The notes beneath the pieces were generated by a model that made no database searches, was not told the DNA's origin, and worked only from the letters and a program-made list of their open reading frames with translations. Made by a program: the position numbers and the translations under genes. This document shows positions 58,055 to 64,000 of a stretch of DNA of 64,000 nucleotides, one piece after another (the first letter of the stretch is position 1; every line of letters starts with the position of its first letter). The stretch is from Bubalus kerabau (taxonomy: Eukaryota; Chordata; Mammalia; Artiodactyla; Bovidae), in NCBI RefSeq assembly GCF_029407905.1, contig NC_073624.1:112840001-112904000 (forward strand), read 5' to 3'.

Positions 58055-58580
58055 CAACTTTCTCATCCATACATGACTACTGGAAAAACCATTGCCTTGA
58101 CTAGATGGACCTTTGTTGGCAAAGTAATGTTTCTGCTTTTTCCAGTAGTCATGTATGGATGTGGGAGTTGGACTATAAAGAAAGCTGAGCGCCAAAGAAT
58201 TGATGCTTTTGAACTGTGGTGTTGGAGAAGACTCTTGAGAGTCCCTTGGACTGCAAGGAGCTCCAACCAGTCCATCCTAAAGGAGATCAGTCCTGGGTGT
58301 TCTTCGGAAGGAATGATGCTAAAGCTGAAACTCCAATACTTTGGCCACCTGATGAGAACTGACTCATTTGAAAAGACCCTGATGCTGGGAAAGATTGAAG
58401 GTGAGAGGAGAAGGGGACGACAGAGGAGGAGATGGTTGGATGGCATCAGTGACTCAATGGACATGAGTTTGGGTAAACTCCGGGAGTTGGTGATGGACAG
58501 GGAAGCCTGGCCTGCTGCAGTCCAGGGGGTCTCAAAGAGTCGGACACGACTGGGCGACTGAACTGAACTGATTGACTGAT
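58055..58580 (+). mobile_element. BovB LINE with inverted 5' segment (twin priming)
   Basis: 58055-58137 is BovB on the minus strand (segment upstream of FPVVMYGCGSW). 58138-58580 is BovB on the plus strand from that same point to the 3' end, with about 38 bp present in both. The TSD tctg(a/g)gagtc at 58045-58054 and 58581-58590 encloses both parts, so it is a single insertion. Confidence 0.85.
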
Positions 58581-58590
58581 TCTGGGAGTC

Positions 58591-59938
58591 TCTTTTAGTA
58601 ATTCTTCGTATTTTTCTTTCTTCGTTCATTTCATGTACGTGTATACCCCAGCCCATCCTCCCACCCTCCATCTCCTCAGCCATGTATATTGGAGATATAG
58701 TGGTTGAAGGGAAAGGTAATGTTTGGTGAAATGAAAAGTGCTTTAGGAGTTTTTGAGGTTTTTTTGTGTTTTATTAAGCAATTTGAGTTTTATTACTGAC
58801 TCTAATACTGACTGCACAACATCTTTTGACAATTTGTTTCCTCTTTCTGGGCTTTGATTTCTTTATGTGTAAAATGAAGGAGTCTCCCTGCCATTGTAAA
58901 ACAATAGTGGTTATTAATAATTTTAATCATGATTTTTAAGTTTTTTATTCCTTTCTATTCTTTTCATGCTCAAGAAAAGGCTTGGATTTTATCTTCATGA
59001 AGAAAAATAGCTAATGTGTATTTATCTTCAGCTGTCCTTAATATTTGGTATGTAGGCTCTGGAGTCAACTAATGTGAATTATGAAGGCTTCCTCAACCAG
59101 TCTCTAAGGGTATGACCTTGAGCAAGTTGCTTAGTGTTTATAATCTTCAGTTTTCTCCTCTATAGAAAGGGATTAATATTTTCTAGGTTTGTTGTGAGGG
59201 TTAACTGATGTAACCCACCAAGCAGAGTTCCTGGCACATAGTTCCTGGAATATTCCATATGTACTAACTTTTGACCATTATCTTATTTATCTTTTCTGAG
59301 AAAATGAAAACTCAATTTCTTTCTTCATATGTTTAATCCTTGTATTTTGTTTTTTAATTCTGAGTTTGAAAAGACAATAATAATCTTTCTGAATAATTTC
59401 CTCATGTAGACTTGGCTAGTATCCCATTGTGTAAGTTGGGATGATTTTAAATCCAGCTAATCCTCAGACACGACTGAGCGACTGAACAATAATAAATCGT
59501 ATCAAACTTAAACTGACCTAAAGAGAAAGGGCACTAGTTGTGTATGATAATACCTTAGAGACAGTAGAACAAAGAATGTGAGGTCACAGTTTAGTTTCTA
59601 GACAGTTAAGAATTTCGCATCTGGTGTCTAGCCTGGCAGGAACCTAGTGATTTAGATGAGTGATGATGGCTCTTTATATTCTGACTCGTAACTTATCTCA
59701 CCTTTTCACCAAAGTAATTACTTTCAACTTCTCCCCGCTTTGAGTGAGGTGGAAATCTTAGGGGAAATGAAAAACAGGTTGTTTAATAATGCCTAGTCTC
59801 CAGAGTGGATTAGAGGAAGAATAAATGAAGTCAATTTGAGGAGTATAATGTTAATGGCTAGCTTATGCCTTGTTTTACTATATACTCATGGGTCATGTAT
59901 TGAAATGTATGCATTAGAATCATTTTTTCTTGGGGGCT
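58591..59938. other. MIR fragments and unassigned sequence
   Basis: 58785-58900 and 59045-59270 follow a forward MIR (tgaccttgagcaagttgctt, gttgtgagggttaactgatg, gttcctggcacatagttcct). The rest is unassigned, except a tiny BovB tail at 59463-59490. Confidence 0.5.
59463..59490 (+). mobile_element. BovB/Bov-A extreme 3' end, about 28 bp
   Basis: tcagacacgactgagcgact, gaacaataat is the terminal BovB sequence with nothing else of the element present. Confidence 0.7.
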
Positions 59939-59949
59939 ACTGAATTGGC

Positions 59950-61643
59950 TGTGTATTCTTGCCACCTCTTCTTAATATCTTCTGCTTCTGTTAGGTCCAT
60001 ACCATTTCTGTCCTTTATTGAGCCCATCTCTGCATGAAATATTCCCTTGATATCTCTAATTTTCTTGAAGAAGTCTCTTAGTCTTTCCCATTCTGTTGTT
60101 TGCCTCTGTTTCTTTGCACTGATCACTGAGGAAAGCTTTCTTATCTATTCCTGGAATGTGAAGTCAAGTGGGCCTTCGGAAGCATCACTACGAACAAAAC
60201 TAGTGGAGGTAATGGAATTCCAGTTGAGCTATTTCAAATCCTGAAAGATGATCCTGTGAAAGTGCTGCACTCAATATGCCAGCAAATTTGGAAAACTCAG
60301 CAGTGGCCACAGGACTGGAAAAGGTCAGTTTTCATTCCAATCCCAAAGAAAGGCAATGCCAAAGAATGCTCAAACTGCTGCACAATTGCACTCATCTCAC
60401 ACGCTAGTAATGCTCAAAATTCTCTAAGCCAAGCTTCAACAGTACGTGAACCGTGAACTACCAGATGTTCAAGCTGGTTTTAGAAAAGGCAGAGGAACCA
60501 GAGATCAAATTGCCAACATTCGTTAGAACATCAAAAAAGCAAGAGAGTTCCAGAAAAAACATGTATTTCTGCTTTATAGACTATGCCAAAGCCTTTGACT
60601 GTGTGGATCACAATAAACTGTTGGAAATTCTGAAAGAGATGGCAATACCAGACCACCTGACCTGCCTCTTGAGAAATCTGTATGCCGGTCAAGAAGCAAC
60701 AGTTAGAACCAGACATGGAACAACAGACTGGTTCCAAATCTGGAAAGGAGTATGTCAAGGCTGTATATTGCCACCCTGCTTATTTAACTTATATGCAGAG
60801 TACATCATGAGAAATGCCGGGCTGGAGGAAGCACAAGGTGAAATCAAGATTGCCAGGAGAAACATCAGTAACCTCAGATACATAGATGACACCACCCTTA
60901 TGGCAGAAAGCGAAAGAACTAAGGAGCCTCTTGATGAAAGTGAAAGTGGAGAGTGAAAATGTTGGCTTAAAACTCAACATTCAGAAAACTAAGATCATGG
61001 CATCTGGTCCCATCACTTCATGGCAAATAGATGGGGAAACAATGGAAACAGTGACAGACTTAATTTTTGGGGGCTCCAAAATCACTGCAGATGGTGACTG
61101 CAGCCATCAAATTAAAAGGTGCTTACTCCTTGGAAGAAAAGCTGTAACCAACCTTGACAGCATATTAAAAAGCAGAGACATTACTTTTCCAACAAAGGTC
61201 TGTCTAATCAAAGCTATAGTTATTCCAAGTCATGTATGGATGTGAGAATTTGACTATAAATAAGGCTGGCATTGATGCCTTTGAACTGTGGTGTTGGAAA
61301 AGACTCTTGAGAGTCCCTTGGACAGCAAGGAGATCCAACCAGTCCATCCTAAAGGAAATCAGTCCTGAATATTCTTTGGAAGGACTGATACTGAAGCTGA
61401 AACTCCAATACTTTGGCCACCTGATTCCAAGAACTGACTCATTGGAAAAGACCGTGATGCTGGGAAAGATTGAAGGCGGGAGGAGAAGGAGATGACAGAG
61501 GATGAGGTGGTTGTATGGCGTTACCGACTTAATGGACATGAGTTTGAGCAAGCTCCAGGAGTTGGTGATGGACAGGGAGGCCTGGCGTGCTGCAGTCCAC
61601 AGGGTCGCAAAGGGTCAGACACGACGGAGTGACTGAACTGAAC
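59950..61643 (+). mobile_element. BovB LINE with inverted 5' segment (twin priming)
   Basis: 59950-60147 is BovB linker-region coding on the minus strand (59920-60126 frame: NGMDLTEAEDIKKRWQEYTA). At about 60148 the strand flips to plus, starting about 75 bp further along the element, and runs through RT (FIDYAKAFDCVDHNKLLEIL, then YIDD at 60879-60890 in place of YADD) to the 3' end. The TSD actgaattggc is at 59939-59949 and 61644-61654. Frames are broken near 60450, 60950 and 61230. Confidence 0.9.
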
Positions 61644-61654
61644 TGAATTGGCAG

Positions 61655-62065
61655 TGTTAATGCTCTGAATCATGTCCCCACAAGATTCATATGTTGAAGG
61701 CCTAGCCACAGAACACAGGAATGTGACTATATATATGGAGAGCCTTTTAAGAGATGATGAGGCCCTTATCATCTCTTAACCTGAGGCCCTTAGGGTGGGC
61801 CCTAATCCAATCTTAACTGTATCTTTTTGAGAGGAAATTTGGACACAAAAAATGACATCAAGGGCTTGCACACAGAAAAGACAGCATAAGGACACTGTAG
61901 AAGGTGGCAATCTGTAAGCTAAGGAGAGACTCCTCAGAAGAAACCAATCCTGTGAACACCTTGATCTTGACCTTCTAGCCTCCAGAACTATGAGAAAATG
62001 AATTTCTATTGTTTGATCCAGTTTGTCTGTGGTATTTTGTTATGGTAATGCTAGCAGTCTAATAT
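61655..62065 (+). mobile_element. ERVL-MaLR-type LTR, old solo LTR remnant
   Basis: Phrases gaatcatgtccccacaagat, tcatatgttgaaggcctag, ggtgggccctaatccaatct, cctccagaactatgagaaaa and tggtattttgttatggtaat are in the order typical of MST/MLT1-type LTRs, one orientation. No internal retroviral genes accompany it. Orientation by family convention is uncertain. Confidence 0.7.
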
Positions 62066-64000
62066 AGGCAGTATAAAATTCTCACTGTTGCATCAAGTTG
62101 TTCTTCCCTAAAAGTTATAGTTCGATGTCATTAGACTGTAGAGTAAAAGCAAAGTTAAATATAATGACTTTTTTACATACTTGAACGATTATGGAGTCCA
62201 AGAAAATGTATTCAATTTAATTCAATTCAGTCTTAAGATGATCAGTTAATTATAACTAACCATTAACTATAACTGAATTATATATTTAAGTTATTATGTA
62301 GAAAGCATTGAAAATCAAATCCTGTGACTTGGCTTTTAATAACCAAGAAATAATAATAAAAGAAAGAATAGATGAAAGAATAATTAGATGAAAACATAGT
62401 TCTTTTTTATAGCCGAAACATTTTTGTAAAGGAAACTTCTTCATGTCTACTATTTGGTTACCCCTAGTACAAGTTTTATATGAAATCAGAATATATTCTT
62501 TATTCTTTCCCTTTATAATACTGGTTTTTAAAATAGTGAGTTGGTTTACTTACCTTCAGAAAGGACTAATTGATTTTGCGTGTTTATGTGTGTGTGTGAT
62601 TTAAGTAACTTGAGGAGTGCATGCATTTAAGCATACTTGATGTATTTCAGTGTATTGCAGTTATTATCCGTACTGATGAGCAAATTGTACCATCTTTGAT
62701 CAACAAGAGTCTCTTCATGTTGGCTTCTAAGATCTTGGGGTATGACCCAGTAAAATCATCTTTAAAAGCTTCATTGCTATTTAGTAGTATAAAAATGTTC
62801 CAGACACATCTTTTATATTTCTGGAATTGCCATTTCTCTAAAGAAACCTGTCCCTTTTATACTGGATTGGTCATTCTATCAAATTCAGCACCCACAGGGT
62901 CTCTTTCTTTAACCTCTTCTGTTTTTCCTCTGTATTTTCTTTCTCCCTTCTTCATTGCCAGGAACTATAGAATTAAAATAATACATAGTTACTAATTTGT
63001 TTCATTATATATTACACATACATTAGACTGCTTATAACAGTACCCCTAATAATCATAAGTACTGAAAGCAACTTGAAGTTTGGGATTTGGTTTTGTTTTT
63101 TGACAGGAGTGAGGAGGGTGACATTTCTTTTTGTCCTTATGGTATCCTAGTTGGAGTATACCATTGAATTACTGTGTGTGTGAAGTTACTTGGAATAGCA
63201 CTTTACTGTGTGGCTGTGACACTAGCTATATATACCATTACATTAATTGTTTACTTCTTTTTTAGAGTTTGTTTTTTTGTTTAATTTTGTTTGACCATTT
63301 ACATAAAATACCAGGTCTAATGGCAATTACCACCCTATTTCCTATAGGTAACATTTAAAAATTTTATGTTTTATCCCAGTTTGTGTTTTAATGTGAGCAT
63401 TATTCCTCCTTTGTAGATAAATGAAAAATTATCATATACTATTTCTCCACTTTTCTCTTTTCACTTAACAGTCTCTCCTGGAGACTACTATGTAGTGGGA
63501 TATAGAGATACTTCTCATCGTTCTCTTTAGATTTAGTATTTTGTACTCCATTGTACAGTGTCATTGTGTTAATTCAGCTTGTCCTTCTTGATTGACCAAC
63601 AAATGTTATTTTCTTGAATGACTATAACCTTTTCCTTGGCATTGTCTTTATTTTTTTTTATTCTTGCAAATTGTAAGAATTTTTGTTTATGTGAAAAACA
63701 TTTCATAGTTGAATAATAAAACTTAAATGATTTGTTTTATTAACATCTTGGTTATTGATATGATTATAATCTTTTAAATTTCATCACTGTATTTTTTAGG
63801 CTTCCACCACAGATATTTAAGGAATGCTGTTATCTCAAGTAGCTCTAGTGTTTGCATTAAAATTTTCCAATAATAGAGAAAATTAGCCCTGTGTTAGGCT
63901 AGCATTATATGGTTTCATAGCATAGAGAATGAAATGTTGATTAATTAGTGCATTTAATATATTTTCCTTCATGTTTGGAGTAGCTTTGAAGACATTGAGG
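62066..64000. other. no recognised gene; weak old LINE traces
   Basis: AT-rich intron. 63400-63620 has phrases (actccattgtacagtgtcat) resembling an old LINE 3' region in reverse. The 124-codon open frame at 62621-62995 has no recognised domain and looks fortuitous. No further MYPT1 exon. Confidence 0.45.

Larger units (their letters stand above)
53317..64000 (+). other. PPP1R12A: downstream intron of PPP1R12A (first 10.7 kb)
   Basis: The next MYPT1 coding segment (starting FLIGQGAHVG in the known protein) is not found in any frame before the window ends. The intron therefore continues past 64000. It holds a nested mariner, several BovB copies and an LTR. Confidence 0.8.

Noticed and set aside
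58063..58683. 206-codon minus-strand open frame
   Set aside because: It is the antisense of a BovB 3' end; such long antisense frames recur at every well-kept BovB copy here.
61655..62065. possible provirus
   Set aside because: Only LTR-type sequence is present. No gag, pol or env coding or second LTR was seen nearby.
62621..62995. 124-codon open frame near the right end
   Set aside because: No recognised domain or splice sites. Its composition matches the surrounding AT-rich intron.

Overview
The window reads as nuclear DNA from a ruminant (cattle, sheep, goat or a close relative). Nearly half of it is made of retroposons found only in that group: BovB (RTE) LINEs and the SINEs built from the BovB 3' end (Bov-tA, with a tRNA-like head, and the dimeric Bov-A2). 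It also holds cetartiodactyl CHR-type SINEs, L1 remnants, and older mammalian MIR, L2, Tigger, mariner and LTR fragments. There is no microbial, organellar or CRISPR sequence.

Only one real gene segment was found: a 131-bp coding exon at 53186-53316 on the + strand. It encodes an ankyrin-repeat stretch that I recognise as PPP1R12A (MYPT1, the myosin phosphatase targeting subunit), probably exon 2. It has a good acceptor (polypyrimidine tract plus AG) and a good donor (GTAAGC). About 53.2 kb of the upstream intron and 10.7 kb of the downstream intron fill the rest. Exon 1 and exon 3 are not in the window.

Layout. 1-21 kb: scattered Bov-tA, Bov-A2 and CHR SINEs, short BovB 3' ends, three L1 3' ends and old repeats. 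21.4-24.4 kb: a long degenerate BovB with a duplicated reverse-transcriptase segment. 24.4-34 kb: mostly unassigned intron with SINEs and BovB ends. 34-40.2 kb: two dimeric SINEs and a BovB on the minus strand that was invaded by a BovB on the plus strand. 40-53 kb: mainly old repeats (Tigger MITEs, L2, MIR, L1). 53.2 kb: the exon. 53.6-57.5 kb: a mariner DNA transposon holding a SINE, a BovB and an L1, the L1 itself holding another BovB. 57.6-61.7 kb: BovB insertions, two with an inverted 5' segment as expected from twin priming. 61.7-62.1 kb: an ERVL-MaLR-type LTR. The remainder is unassigned.

I found no previously undescribed gene system. The points worth a second look are retroposition scars: twin-primed BovB copies, SINE dimers inserted as a unit, insertions consisting only of an A-rich tail, a target-site duplication that brackets a SINE+BovB composite, and long BovB inverted repeats inside the PPP1R12A pre-mRNA. 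Repeat family names come from recognising conserved segments by eye. Boundaries are exact only where a target-site duplication (TSD) is quoted.
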